Counted from the stretch's first letter, positions 45,407 through 58,784 are shown. The stretch is 64,000 bases of DNA from Hanleya hanleyi (GCA_036873755.1 JAVTVY010018944.1:1-64000), one strand, 5' to 3'. The notes: generated by a model from the letters alone, not told the origin. Program-made: numbers and translations.

Positions 45407-48400
45407 CGCTTAACCCGGGGTTAGGGGCCGTATGAACCCATCTGCTGGTGGACAAGTTATCCCGGAGGCCGGGCCCCTGCACATCCTAAATTCATCATGA
45501 ATACAATAGAAGGAAATAATGGTAAGACAGATCCGATGAACATTATTGCATGTTCCTCGGCCGAGTCTCTAATAGTTATAAATGCACTAGGACCTTTTTC
45601 AGTCCAAATGGCAGATACATTTCTGGAAGTAAAACAAGGTCTCAACATCAAACCTTGTAACATTGCGCTTGATGATGGTTTAATACCGAATTCTACATGT
45701 AATAATTTTATCATTTCTAAGTGTGGACACCGTGGATGTCTAAAATGTCCACTCTTCAATACTTCAGCTGCATTTAGTTCCGCGTTAACTGGTAACTCAT
45801 ATTCTGTAAACTCGTATGTTCATCTTAGTTATAATACAACAAACTGTATTGATTTATTTTCTGGTAAGAAGTGTGGTCAGCAGTGTGTTGGCAAGACCAC
45901 CCAAATACTCTATCTAAGGGCGAATGGTCACAGGGCAATTGCTTATAAATAAGCATTTTTCTGGACCCGACCATGGCTGGGATAACTTTAACATTCAGAT
46001 CATAAACGTCGTCTATCCATCTACCAAGGATCCCCGCATTGGATTGGAGACAAAAATCCGAGAGCGGGAAATATTCTGGATGCTAGAAATTGGGTCAGTG
46101 TTTCCGTATGGTTTAAATGATATTGTCACTGGGTTCGGCAATGTTACAAACCGCCGTTCAAATATATCCAATATTACCCAGCTATTTAAACCGTATCAAC
46201 TGAGGCATCGCAACCATGGTTGGAGAGAGTTTAAGATTGAGATGATTCACGAACATATCACTTTAGATTACTTAGTGGGTTTAACTAACACACCCAATAA
46301 TATACATAGCTTGCGTACAGTTCTGTCTGGGTTACCTCTGAGAGCTTTAAATTATATAGCGAGAAATATACAACATTCTGCGTCTTCAGGAAATATGATA
46401 CCACCAACACCCACTAAGCGTATGTCAAGATACAGCGTATTTTCTACTGTATCGTCCAGTGAACATAATCGAAACATCCAAAGATCGGTTTTTCTTGAAA
46501 CTCCACTACTTAGATAAACGACTGGACATTATTATTTTACCTCGAATCCTGAATGATCCAGAGGTACGCAACGCTGCACCAAACTATTTTAAGTTCACAT
46601 AACCATCTTGCATTTCATATAAGTATACTAAATCTAAAGCCAGCAAAATATTCAATTACTCTAATGCTGTCAATGAGTTTGACTGGAACTTATACACGTC
46701 GGGAGGCTATAGTTGTGATTGTGAATCGTCGAACTTTATCTATACACCATGCAAGCATATTGTGACTGGTAACCTTGATATGGTGAATGATAATGACCTA
46801 AGTTTACTCCTGATGAAGGGACCTAAATATAGAGAGGCGAGAAGAATAAACCTGAAGGCCGACCAGAAGCTAGTCCAGTCTGCATTTGAGTAGTACGTTA
46901 TTGATTGGTCTAAGAGAGAAACAGTTGAACATACAGTACTCGTTGATTGGCTGGACCTCACCAAGAGCAAGGTCGTTGAAACAATCCGCCATAGTGACAG
47001 AATTATCCTTCCCCAAACAAAACAAGTACCGAGAATCCACAATTCGCAAGAAGTTGTAAATCTCCAAAGTAAATTCGTCATAATCCCAGCAGACAAAACT
47101 CAAAATAATATAATATTCATATGCAAAGATTATTATTGCCAGGTGCTGATTGAAGAATTGAGTGAAAACATATCATCACGAATTACGTCTACTTACTCCC
47201 AAACTGCATTTACTCTGGAAGATCTATTCAACAATCACAAATCATTTCTCCTGGAAAGAGTTTTTTCTTTCAACCAATCATAACGACATACCAAAAGTAT
47301 ACTGGACTCCCAAAATGTATCAATCACTATACAAAGCTAGATTCATAGCTGGTTCTGGAAGCGCACCACCAAGCTTCTTTCAACCCTGTTGACGGGGGTC
47401 CTTCAGGAAGTAAAAGCATTTCGGGAAAGATATTGCGCCACTGTTTCTAAGAACTTGATGCTAAAGGTCACATACCGTACAGACCTGTATCCACATGGGA
47501 TTTCTCGACTCTCTATACTACAATCCCTCATCAGGCCCTTATTGACCGTCTAAGTTCATTAATAGTATCTGTGTTCAAGAAAACTGATCGTAGATATATA
47601 TAATGTCGGAAGCCATAAAGCATTCTTTAGCTCTATTACATACAAGACATATCATTCATGGGATGTTTCTTTGTATATAGAGTTGCTTGAATTTCTCATT
47701 AAAAATATTTATGTGAAATTTGGCAACACAATATATCAGCAGCATATAGGTATTCCAATGGGCACTATTGTGCACCCCTGTTGGCTGATCTGTATCTGTT
47801 CTCTTATGAATATGACTATATGCAGGCGCTTGCAAAAACCGATCCATTCAAAGCCCGTTCCTTCTCATTCACCAAACGCTATATAGACGATCTTCTCGCT
47901 GTGGATAATCGCTATATAAATGACGCAGTGAAGGATATATATCCACCTTCACTGGATTTGAAGGAAACTACAGACAGCCCTGCAGGCACATCATATTTAG
48001 ATCTATATCTCTATAAAAATGAAGAGGGCATTCTCTCTCGTCGACTTTATGACAAAAGAGACGATTACAATTTCGACATCGTAAACTATCCCTTTCTGGA
48101 TAGTAATATTCCAGTGGGACCTGCATATGGCGTATACATATCTCGCTTAGTAGCATTTGCTAGATCCTGTGTTAAATGTGACGATTTTAATCAACGTCAC
48201 AAAACATTGTTACAGAAACTTATGAAACAGGGCTATTCCACCAAACGCCTCCACTCAAAGTTTCTCAAATTTGGCGATACATATCGCATGCTGATAAAAA
48301 AAATACGAACGTAGCGTGCAGGATCTATGGCGCTACATTTCGTAACTTGTGTCTAATTCCGCTTAACCCGGGGCTAGGGTCCGAATGAACAGTCACAATC

Positions 48401-48780
48401 AAAGCGTGGCTGAGATATATCATTCTTTAGATGACGACTTTACAACGAATTATGGATTAAGAATACTGATCAGCGATACGGATTTGATATTTTTGGAACA
48501 TCATGATGTCTTGCCGGCATCATTGACAACTGTTGACCGCTTCTCTCTTGCAGGAAACAAGCCTATGTTTATGTATACTATGATTGTCTTTTGAATTTGG
48601 TGCTAATACTGTTATATGGAATATGGAATAGGTCTTTGGATTATGGACGCGGATATTCTCTAATGGACGACGGCTGAATTATGGATGACGGACTAGACGC
48701 TTGTAATTTGGATTATGGACGCGGATATTCTTTAATGCACGACGGCTGAATTATGAATGACGGACCAGACGCTTGTAATT
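45407..48780 (+). mobile_element. Naiad-type Penelope-like element, copy C
   Basis: Starts with a short piece of Naiad 3' UTR (cgcttaacccgggg...gtatgaaccca) fused to the 5' leader (tctgctggtggac). It runs through nuclease, linker, RT and 3' UTR to cttgtaatt at 48708, then adds a second partial copy of the last 72 bp (48709-48780). This partial tandem structure is characteristic of Penelope-like elements. Confidence 0.8.
45497..48314 (+). pseudogene. Naiad C coding remnant
   Basis: The nuclease (ATG 45497) has the Cys/His cluster (KCGHRGCLKCP) and CVGKTTQ. The linker near 46700 keeps CxC (SCDCES). RT is broken by several frameshifts, but the C-terminal frame 47781-48314 keeps YIDDLLAVDN and extends to FNQRHKTLLQKL...GYSTKRLHSKFLKFG, the part cut off by a stop in copy A. 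Confidence 0.78.
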
Positions 48781-48899
48781 GTGAAACGAGGTATTCCGAT
48801 TATCGAGGCGAACATTCTTTATGTACGACGGAGTCAATGGAAACTGCACACATATCTGAATCTAATCGGGCAAAATTCTGCCAAAATGTATCCAATATT

Positions 48900-49440
48900 C
48901 ATTCCGTTTAATGATCATTGAACTTGGTTTAAATAGTATTTATTCACTTTTGAGATAAAATGGGGAGCGCATTAAGACAACTTATTATTGCGTACAAAAA
49001 ATATATATTACATCAGGCAAGTTACAAATAAGACAAATGCAAGAAATGACAGAGGGAAGGCAAGGCTAAACAAATGTGACCAAATTCACGATCAAGATTA
49101 AGATTTTGTTATGAATGGGAGAAGCTCGGGGTGTCACCGTGCTGTGAGAAAATGAAAGCACCAGACGAGTAAAACCTGTGTGGACACTGAAACAACAGTA
49201 GATGAACAGATAGGACATATACGTAGTTTGAACTCAGAAACGTTTAGTTTTTGTAATGTAATCGCCCAGAAATTTTTGAATACGTAAAGTATTAACCTCA
49301 TCTTTTTCAAGATCGCCGAACAATAGTGTTTTTGGACTTGGAATACTCGGGATAACGTAAATAATTGCAAGATTATTTAGGAGCAAGATACGTTGAGTGT
49401 GGAAGATGGGACAGTGCAGAAAATAGATCATTGAACTTGA
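48900..49440 (-). mobile_element. LINE 3' end, reverse strand
   Basis: Minus-strand FLHCPIFHTQRILLLNN...LLFGDLEKD...FLGDYITKTKRF (49234-49431) is the C-terminal end typical of a LINE ORF2. A 3' UTR of about 300 bp follows, ending in gtgaataaatac. 5'-truncated; clade unresolved. Confidence 0.5.
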
Positions 49441-51209
49441 AGAGATACCGATCTCAGAAATGTATATATTCTTTAAATCATGGCGAAATATTTACCTGAA
49501 ATGTTGGTGCCAATTCGCCGGAAATTTTTGCGATATACACACGCTTGTTTTGCTTTATCATTTCCGTTGAGAGCGCCTCCATAAGATAAAGCTATATTTA
49601 TTCCACGGTGATGAGAAATGCTGAAAAAGACAAACGCCCCACCTTTTTATAGCATTCGAACATGTACATGCTAGATCCAGCTGCGCTCTGTCGTATTTTT
49701 GCGGATTGTATGAGCCGTCAGTGTTGTTTTTTGTAGTTCAAATATGTGAAATTTTTTCATCATATTTTCGTCATCTATGAGAGGCATTATTCGATAAATG
49801 ACACAATATCCCATATAAAATTGCCACGGATACCTCCAACGTTTCCTGGCAGGAGAAAAACAGCGGCGGACCCTAAAATGTGTTAAACAATCTATTTCGA
49901 AAAAACATCTTTATATCTGCTCATGCGCAGGACTAAATAAGATTACCACATGAATGTTAGCTATTACACCATGGGAGCTTCTTGATACATTTTTTCAAAT
50001 ATGTTTGTGAGTGCTGAAAACAAACTTGTGCTTACATCTGTGCAGAATAAAATCTGATTATAGCCGTATTATCAGTTCTTTAGTAATAGGAGGCCAACAA
50101 AGATTCGCCCTGTCGTCATTCATATGAATTTGCAGCTATGTCGCAATTTTGACAGTGAGAATTTTGAGAACAATTTTGACAGCGAGAATTTTGACAACAC
50201 TACCTGTTCCGCTTCACAAATTCAAACAATAGAATGTCATAACAATTTATGTTTATTGATTTACTTGATGTATACATCCGTCTATTCGTTTATTTATAGA
50301 CCTATGCAAATGTAGTGAAATCTTAGAGGTTTATCTTGGAAACATACAATTAACAGCATTGAAGGTGTTCATTTCTTGGCGTGATAAGTAAATCGATAAA
50401 ATTAACCAATTGGACCATCATAGTATGTAATAGATATCAACAATATAAAGCGTCAGCCGATATACGAAATACGCTAATTAAGGACAAAATCGTCGTATCT
50501 ATTGTAATGTGTATTATTACCGGGAGAGGACGGCTCTCTTCGTTCTACTTTTGATGCACTGCTGAATAGTTCTTAGGTTATTTAGCTTATTTTTACTCAA
50601 ATTATGTCATATACGTCGGTTAATTTTTGCAGACAGACTCATATGTGCAGTTTGGAGTTAAGACGAGTGATCTAGACGGGATAGAGAGCGTTCATTACCG
50701 GAGCTGGAACTAATAGAGATATATTATCTAATTGCACTAAACTACAGTACTTTGGTTCTATTAGTTTATGCCCACCAACTTCTTAACTATTATGTTTCGG
50801 AATATTGAGTCGCGTGAACCGTAAAATGAGCTCCCTGTTTACAAAGATTAGCATAATGATCACTATTCTAGAGGTTTGACCGAGCGATACTCACAAAGAT
50901 GATATCGACATCCACGAACTCACCTGTCAGTCTGCCCTTCTATTTGTAGAAATCACATCTTTTGTTATGTCCTTGCGTAGCATGACAAAATAAACCACTC
51001 ACCTAAATGATGTCCCATTTTTAGTCGATCAGGAACGTGGAATGATGTTGCCGACTGAGAAGGGGGATGTTCGCATACGCACAATCAATCGAAGACATAC
51101 GCATACGCATAATCAATCGAAGACCAGTTCAGTACCGTTATTGAAACACTATTTCAGAGGATTTTTTTTTTTTTTTTTGGCATTTAACAAGTGATCATAT
51201 AACGGTATC

Positions 51210-51357
51210 TCCTTATTTTGAGATTACACTGTTTTAGTACAGCACAGATTCTCGTGCTGAAAATTGGCCGAGCTCCATGCGGGATTCGAACTTGCAACAC
51301 AAAGAGTAAGACATTTAACCATGTCGGCGATCTAAACCACTCGGTCAATGGGCCTCT
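51210..51357 (-). mobile_element. tRNA-derived SINE, nearly full length
   Basis: On the minus strand: gaccgagtggtttagatcg (A-box region), then gcaagttcgaatcccgcatgg (B-box), then a tail with cagcacgagaatctgtgctgt. The tRNA head is clear although the cloverleaf is imperfect. Confidence 0.6.
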
Positions 51358-51489
51358 CACGGAAACAAGAGGTAGCCGACCGGAAGTCTTGAATGAGAAC
51401 ATACAGTAGCTTTCTGGTGATCGTAATGACACAGTTTCCATTGTTGAATACATAGGAATTACTAAAAAAAAATTAACATTTAAAAAGTG

Positions 51490-51790
51490 ATCATACAACA
51501 GTATGTTCGTTATTTTGGGATAGCACTATCTTAGTTTAGCACAGAAATTAGTGCTGAAAATTGGTCGAGTCCCATGCATGCGGGATTCCAACCACGGACC
51601 CACAGAGTTATGCACCTAATCGCCACCGCTATATGTGGTTTAGAATGCCGACATATAATGCTGGCGATTCTAAGGTGCCTTACTCTGGGGGTCACAGGTT
51701 TGAATCCCAAAAGGGACTCGACCAGTTTTCAGCACTAGAATCTGTGATATACTAAGATAATGTAACCCCAAAATAACGAAAATACTGTTA
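51490..51790. mobile_element. Head-to-head pair of SINEs
   Basis: A minus-strand copy (51490-51655) and a plus-strand copy (51655-51790) meet at their heads, so that cacctaatcgcca and tggcgattctaaggtg face each other. Both have a B-box and the cagcact...agaat tail. Confidence 0.6.
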
Positions 51791-53430
51791 CACTATTTCA
51801 TGCCTACATATTCACACCGAAACCTGTCATCTGGATCCTCTGGTATACGCCTTTAACACTACCTCAACGTCAAATTGTATAGATCTAGGTTTCCTGTCAC
51901 GTCGTATGGAACGTTAAAGAAGCTTCGCCGGGAAGAATACGACAATGATTTTGTTTAACCGTTAATCGTAATTGTTAAGTTCCCTAAACGCAAAACATTA
52001 TCGATATGTTATTACGTCACTGGTGAAGTGAGGAAATAAGCGTTCCATTGAAGATGAAGCTCCAGCTGAAGAGGAACTAGACGGCGAAACATTGCTAGAA
52101 CTCCTCGTTACAGAGATAGGGGTAATGTATGAAATACAGCTAAATTGAAGATTCGCTGAGGTAAACGCGAACCGCGGTCATCACAGATAGAGTATCAACA
52201 GTCCGCCTTTATTCATGTACGGTACCAGTATAAAGGAAAATTAAGGTTATCGTTAAGAAGTTTGGTTCGCTTCCTAACTTTTAACCCAGCTAAGATTAAC
52301 ACAGTGGAATTGTGAATGGTTCTATCGTATGGAAAATTCTGTCCTAATTTCCTAGATCAGTGATTCCTGGACGGCTACATTTCTACGGAAGTACTGGTAT
52401 AAAAGAGAGTAGGTCCGCTGGGATATGTTGGGAAATCAAGTTCGGATTTTAGGAATTAATGACTGCTTCAATATATGTCGTGTACAATATTGGGCGTGGA
52501 CGATATTCCCTGGAGGGCTAAATTTCTACGGAAGTCTTGATCCTCCGATTCTCATTTCGGCGGATTGTAATTCCTCTGGGAATGTACTTAAGGAGGGAAT
52601 TGGAATGATATTTGCTGTTTGTCAATCCATGTGTCATCGGTTGTAGTGGGTGAAAATATAGGATTGTAGACGTATGGGGGAGTTTCTCCGTAAATTGTTG
52701 TTTCTTCAATCACGATTTTACTAGCGTTTGTCGCTAATACGCCGCCTTATAGTGTCTGTCAGTATTTTCTCGATTTGAAAAGTTCGTAGATTTAAAACTT
52801 TTCCAAACAGAAGGATAAACCATAAGTACCGAGCAATCGGGATAGAAGTTTTCATTTCCAAGTAAAGACTTCCCCTCGCCAACTCATCAGTAATTGAAAT
52901 AAATCGCGATTGGAACGACATTTAGAAACTCTTGAAAGATATTTAATGCAGTCTTTATTTAATCGCAGCTGTGACAAAGCAATCGAAAAAGATTTTGCAT
53001 AGCATCATAAATCCGTGTCATACTATTTGGCAAGATGAACTTATATACGCTTTCACCAACATCTTTTAGTGATTCTTCACCCGAAGTAAGTGGGGGGGGG
53101 GGGAGTCAACCAGGAGACACAGTGCTTCTCAATTTCCTCAGATTCAACAGTTTAGCCAATATTCTACATTGGTGATAGACCTAAGTTGCTTATGGTGCAA
53201 CTGTTGTACATAAACATTCCACAAAACTATTTGACCAAACTTTAAGGACAGCTATATGGCGTATACCTACCTCACCTAGGGGCATTTAATAAATTTGCTA
53301 CAAAATGTAACATGACAAATGGCAATGATCGAAAACTGTTAACCACCTCCTTCTTCTGGAAAATTCGCATATATAGTTTACAAGTATTTATGGTTATGTT
53401 GACTTGGAGTTTGTGGCTAGTATTGTTTTA

Positions 53431-53703
53431 CGCTTAACCCGGGGTTAGGGGCCGTATGAACCCATCTGCTGGTGGACAAGTTGTCCCAGAGGCCGGGCCC
53501 CTGCACATCCTAAATTCATCATGAATACAATAGAAGGAAATAATGGTAATTACAAGCGTCTAGTCCGTCATTCATAATCCAGCCGTCGTCCATTAGAGAA
53601 TATCCGCGTCCATAATCCAAAGATCTATTCCATTTTCCACATAACAGTATTAGCACCAAATTCAAAAAGACAATCATAGTACACATAAACATAGGCTTAT
53701 TTC
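53431..53703. mobile_element. Naiad fragment D: 5' leader joined to inverted 3' tail
   Basis: 53431-53549 matches the start of copy C up to aatggtaa. From 53547 the sequence is the inverse of the last ~159 bp of the Naiad 3' end (attacaagcg...aggcttatttcc). This sense-antisense junction is a rearranged or inverted insertion. Confidence 0.75.
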
Positions 53704-54545
53704 CTTCAAGAAAACCCCCCGACTCCCTCCAGGTCCCACCCCATATTTGCTAGTTCCTCAGGATTTTTTTTTGTGTTTGTGGGGGGGGGTCGCTTTCCGC
53801 CTCCTGTTGGCTTTCCGCTCCCATCTCCACATTTCAAGTTAAGTACTACTTAACGTTCCGTCATTTACCTTGACCTGATGAATAGAGTAAATTGTTCAAA
53901 CTGGGAAACGCACTTGATATGATACAGCCAATCAAGATAGGAGCTGACCACACTGGGCAGCGAGGATTTTCTTTGATGTCTGCCTGTGTGATTACCAAAT
54001 ATGCATTTGCGTACACTTCACCATCCATAAGATGGCTTGCGAATCGTGTGTCTCCATTATCGCAGAGCGATAAATTCTGTTCGGCCTTCATCCGGCGGGG
54101 AGCAGACTCGAGAAATCTGGTAAATTACAAGTTTTCATACCACTTCGGAAACCGATATTGCCTGGGCTTACTAAATATATAAGAATGAATAACTTTCGTA
54201 TCGTCCAAGAGGTGTGGTAGATCTGTAATTTTGAACAAGTAGGACATCACATGATTCGAAAATGGCGAGTTACGTTGGGGTTACGTCGGTAGACTTTAGC
54301 TGATTGTCTGGCGAAGTCACGTGGTATTGATTTATGGAAATTCCCTCTTGCATTTGCCGAAAGTAGGCTGAACATGGATACACACGATCCCAGGGTCAGT
54401 CTTACCGCGTATAGATGACCGAAATGGTTACAGGTTGCCAAATATGGTAAGGGATGGTTGTATTGGTGCTAATTTCTTTCGAATAGCCAATCAAATTTGA
54501 ATTTTAAAGAGGTCATACATTACACTTCTTCTAATATGGCTCACG
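53704..54545. other. Gene-free interval
   Basis: A poly-G run at about 53780 and unique sequence. A 96-codon frame at 53892-54182 shows no recognisable domain. Confidence 0.4.
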
Positions 54546-54725
54546 AAATAAACACCTCAACAAAAGTAAGTTCCCCCCTAAGCATTGGCTAATATTTTCT
54601 AAGATAGTTATGCGATTGCAACGAGATTTCTCAATGAGCATCAGTTTGACCAGCGCAACAATCGGTGAAAATGATTACACTCTAGGTGGTGCTATGTCTG
54701 AATGAGCATGGATTCAATCCAAGAC
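54546..54725 (+). repeat. Left arm of large inverted repeat
   Basis: Inverse of 61268-61452, with ends aataaacacctcaacaaaa and ttttgttgaggtgtttatt. The inverted pair brackets 6.9 kb of repeats. Confidence 0.7.
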
Positions 54726-54845
54726 GAGTGAGTGAGTGAGTGAATAGAATTTAACGTCGCTTTCAACAATATTTCAGCTATATCACGACGAACCAATCAA
54801 GCACCACCCAGCCCAGTTGTGTTCCTGCTTCTTTGAAGCAGCATG
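54722..54845 (+). mobile_element. SINE-like insertion with LINE-shared tail
   Basis: Begins agtgagtgagtgagtgaata and continues tttaacgtcgctttcaaca, atatttcagctatatcacgacg. This matches the inverse of the LINE tail at 29770-29830. It interrupts the inverted-repeat arm after ccaagacg. Confidence 0.55.
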
Positions 54846-55339
54846 GAACCAGACACCCTCCATCCACACTATAAAATACTGAGTACAGCGCACAAGATAC
54901 AGACAGGCCGCTTTCATGGCGCAATAAAGACAAGTGATATTACAATGCTAGACATAACATTATATCAAGTTCCTGTTGCTTCTCAAAAATTGCAAAACAG
55001 ATTAACAAAGACAGATTTTATACAATCACGGACAAATCCTAACAGGTAGAGCGAACACAGTGCTATCCAATCACACGGTCTGACCAATCTAGGTAAACCA
55101 AGATGGTAAATCAGGGGAATGCCATATATAATTTTCCGTGGTATTATATCTGAATTTACTGAGATTGACGATTTGACCAAAGCAACAATCAGTGAAAATG
55201 ATTACCGTGTACGTGGCGCATTGCCTGAATGAGCATGCATTGAATGCAAGACGGTAGCATTTCCATACATTACAAAGCAGATTATCAAAGACAATAACGA
55301 ACAAATCCTACCCCGGAAAAGCAAACACAGTGCTATCCA

Positions 55340-55935
55340 ATCACACGGTTTGACCAGAACAGCAATCGGTGAATATGGTTACCGTGGAGGTGGTGCTATG
55401 CCTTAACCCTGTTAGACCTGGCGGGCCATCATGGACCCCTCATATCAAACTTTCTGTCATATCTAAGGAGCGACAACAACATGGAAGCAGACTTTTTAGT
55501 TTCTCATGTTGGGGTCATTTTGAACGTATTTGCATACTCCCCAAACAGAGGATCACGGGTAAATCCAAAATGGCGGCCATGTGAGTTACCAGAAAAGCGA
55601 TGTTTTCATCATTTTTCTTCAAACTTTCTGCTTTTCCTCGCGGAAGAGTGGGTAAAAATAATTTTACTTCACATCGGACTATTATTTACTAATTTATGAT
55701 GCAGTTTTTGCAAGAAAAATACATAAATAAAAAAAATCGAAAAATATGACCGAAAAATCGACCAAAAAAGCAATTGGTCTGACCTCGCGTTGAAGTGGGT
55801 AAAAATGATTTTTTTTGAACATCGGACTATTATTTACTAATTTATCATGCAGTTTTGGCCAGCAAAATACATAAATAATAAATTCGAAAAATCGACCAAA
55901 AATGCATTTTTGAAATTGACGTCACTGTGACGTCG
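55340..55935 (+). repeat. Repeat family R, copy 1
   Basis: Contains aatcacacggtttgaccag, ggtggtgctatgcc, a taaggagcgacaacaacatgg block, and aaaatggcggccatgtgag. Copies recur at 56195-56421 continuing at 61126-61186, and at 61550-61935. Part of the stretch 55690-55860 is internally duplicated. Confidence 0.7.
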
Positions 55936-56194
55936 TCAAATGTTCTGTTTGCGTGATCCAAGGGTGTCTCAAGTGGTAAGAAAACTATTTGGGTGTGTGT
56001 GTGTGGTGTGGGGGGGGGTGAAATAGCCCCCCCCCCCCACCCCAGGCATGGACAGGTAAAAAAATCCAAGGTTAGATTGGGTTAATTAGCATGCATTGAA
56101 TCCAAGACTGTATCATTTCGATATATTGCAAGACAGATTATCAAAGACTGATTTTATTCAGCAACGAACAAATCCTGACCGGTAAAGTTAACAC

Positions 56195-56421
56195 AGTGCT
56201 ATCCAATCACACGGTTGACCAGAACAGCAATCGGTGAATATGATTACCGTGGAGGTGGTGCTATGCCTTAACCCTGTCAGACCTGGAGGGCCATTATGGA
56301 CCCCTCCTACCAAACATTCTCTCCTATCTCCGGAGCGACAACAACATGGAAGCAGACTTTTTAGTTTCTCATGTTGGGGTCATTTTGAACGTATTTGCAT
56401 ATTTCCCGAACAGAGGGTCAT
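56195..56421 (+). repeat. Repeat family R, copy 2 (left part)
   Basis: Matches copy 1 until cagagggtcat, where the 4.7-kb transposon interrupts it. It resumes at 61126 (gggtaaatctaaaatggcgg). Confidence 0.75.
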
Positions 56422-58324
56422 CACACCCTGCATACCAAACGGCTGCTCCAACTTCCGCCGGAGGGAAATTACAAATTTGAGAAGCTAAGTAAGTTCAGAT
56501 TTTTCATTTTTTTGGTAGTTTTCACGTATTTACTACTCGAAAATTTAATGAGAAAATGTTCTCAAGGGGGCGTGTTAGCAATTCGTGTGAAATTTTCAAC
56601 TCGTCCTTGTATTATTTTTTAATTACAATTCATTTTATCTGACATTAAGAGCTATATTGCAACATAACAGTGATTAGATGCTTAAAAAATCATCTATTTG
56701 TGCATCATCCGCCAAATAAGTTATATATATATGAAGAGTAGTTCCTTAACAGCAGGCTGATAGCTTGTAGTTTCAAATAGTTCAATCTACTTCGGTCAAT
56801 GTTAGTTTTTCTAGCTCATGCATGTTCGTATATGGTACAAATACCGCCGGAGGAGCATGTCTCGAAGATATGATTACCGCCGGAGGATCTAATCTCTAAT
56901 TGCGTTTGTGTATGTACACGATCAGGCCACTTTACTATATGTTAACCATGCAGATATAGCCCTGATCATCACTAATTTTATCCTCGACATTTACGCTCCA
57001 TCGTGCCAACTCGTGTATTGGCCTAGGTGTTCTCATCAGCAGTTTGTAACCCCCTAAACTGTCGGTGAAACAGCGATATTTCTGACAGTATAAGGTATAC
57101 AATCTGACGCCGTGAGAATGTTGCGAATGTGTATCCGTCAGATACAGTCTAGGTATCGGATAACCCTCAAACACTTTTGAGAGCATTTATTTAGAGCACC
57201 ATTAAGCGTTTCTAAACAAAAAGTACCGTAATAGATAACAATTTATGAGTTTATTGAGTTGTTTAAACCACACGATTTATGGAAAATTAAGTAATAAAGC
57301 TAGGTGGCAACTCACTAGGTTAGCGTTACACTATGATGAAGATCAAAGCAGTGATGCGAACAATGTGACGAGACAATAATAACATAAAGACTGAAAATAA
57401 ATCCGAAATGGTAAATATCGTAGCTAGTACTCAACACGGCATGTGCAAGAAACCCAGACGCGGGCGTGGTGTGCACACGCACTGACATCCCGGCTCACGT
57501 ACGGCTCTCCAACCGGTCCAAATATAGCATTGTTCGAGATGGGAGGTCCGGTTATAAACTGCTATATCTGAAAAAATATAGGTTCCCCCAAACGTATTTA
57601 CCCCTACAAAGTTTCTACAATATATCACCTTCCCTATGCTACAAATTAATGTAATTTATGATTTTATTTGGCGGATCTAAATTCGATTTAAACGAAGAAG
57701 TAGTGTGAATCCCTTCTCCATGTTAAACGAAACGAGAGAATGCCTTGGCCGACAGCATAGGTCTACAAAAGACGATTGATTTCACCCTCTTGCATTACCA
57801 ATGAAACATTTATTTACCCCTCACCAGAAAGACAAAATTCATGTAATTATATTTGTGAAAAAATATGAAAAATTACGTCAAAACACTTTTGAAAGAGAGC
57901 GAAATTCAGCTTTTTTGGCGAAGTCACGGTCGGCTGAACACCTACGGTTGTGTCTGATTGGACGAAAGTGAATATGCTGGACAGCGGACTGAGGTCAACA
58001 TATGGTCAGCGTATAGCGTGTGCGAGTTTAGTCTCATTGATATGTGACTGGCTTTCTTTGGTAGGCCTTATGTTTAGAACTGATCCAGGCGATGATAGCG
58101 CCCAACTATTGTGATTCAAGCGAGATTTAGACCTCAGACCATAAATGACGAGGAGTTGTGTGTTTAACTCCGTGGATTTAGTTTAAAGGTTATACAAAAT
58201 GGTCTCAAAATCTGCTACTTTTTTGTGCTAAATTGTTGTAGAGGTGATTATATAGACTTGTTTTACATTTTTGTATGTTTTCAAACTGCCCAAGGTTGGA
58301 AATAGCAGCAATAAACTGTCCGTG

Positions 58325-58735
58325 TACGAGTAATTTGCCCTTGCCCGCTAGTAGGCGCTCGAGTCAGGGGGGACAAAATGTGGACTGGATAACATGTAAA
58401 GAGATAGGGCGGCCTGAAATAGTGACATAAATTGAGCAAACGGCATTTCCAAGAACTTCAAAATTGAGCTAGGTGGCATGACAGATCACCCTTGTCAATT
58501 TAATATTTTTTATTTGCACATATCCACGTTCAAGACGACATTTTCTATTGTAACGCCAACGACGTCATTAGATAAAGCGTAATGCCCTTTGTTTTACGTC
58601 ATGATGCCGTCGTTATATCCGTTTGTCGCATGACGTCACAATACAACGTTGCTACAAGAGCGATACATTGTATAGGTTTTGTCCTACCCGACTCAAACGC
58701 CCACTGGCGGACAGGAGCAAATACTCTTACCATTA
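58325..58735. repeat. Foldback inside the 4.7-kb transposon
   Basis: gagtaatttgcccttgcccgct...ctcgagtcaggggggacaaaa (58329-58377) pairs with inverse sequence at 58677-58730. The centre contains a further acgtcat/atgacgt palindrome. Confidence 0.6.
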
Positions 58736-58784
58736 CAGTTTGGAGACTTCCTTAATCCATGCCCCTTTCAAAACGGCGAAAGCT

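Larger units (their letters stand above)
41176..45525 (+). repeat. Segmental duplication, copy 1
   Basis: Starts at tagctataattattccacgg, 167 bp downstream of the receptor stop, and matches 49590-53549 in the same orientation. The left part has many substitutions and indels. From about 44280 the offset is a constant 8024 bp, and from 44620 the two are almost identical. AATAAA at about 41652 could be the receptor's polyadenylation signal. It is otherwise gene-free and carries SINEs. Confidence 0.85.
49590..53549 (+). repeat. Segmental duplication, copy 2
   Basis: Second copy of 41176-45525. It lacks about 650 bp present at about 42950-43640 and contains extra SINE sequence. No receptor gene precedes it. 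It ends exactly where Naiad leader sequence switches to an inverted Naiad tail. Confidence 0.85.

Noticed and set aside
51210..51357. A functional tRNA gene
   Set aside because: A- and B-box-like sites are present but the stems do not pair, and a SINE tail follows.
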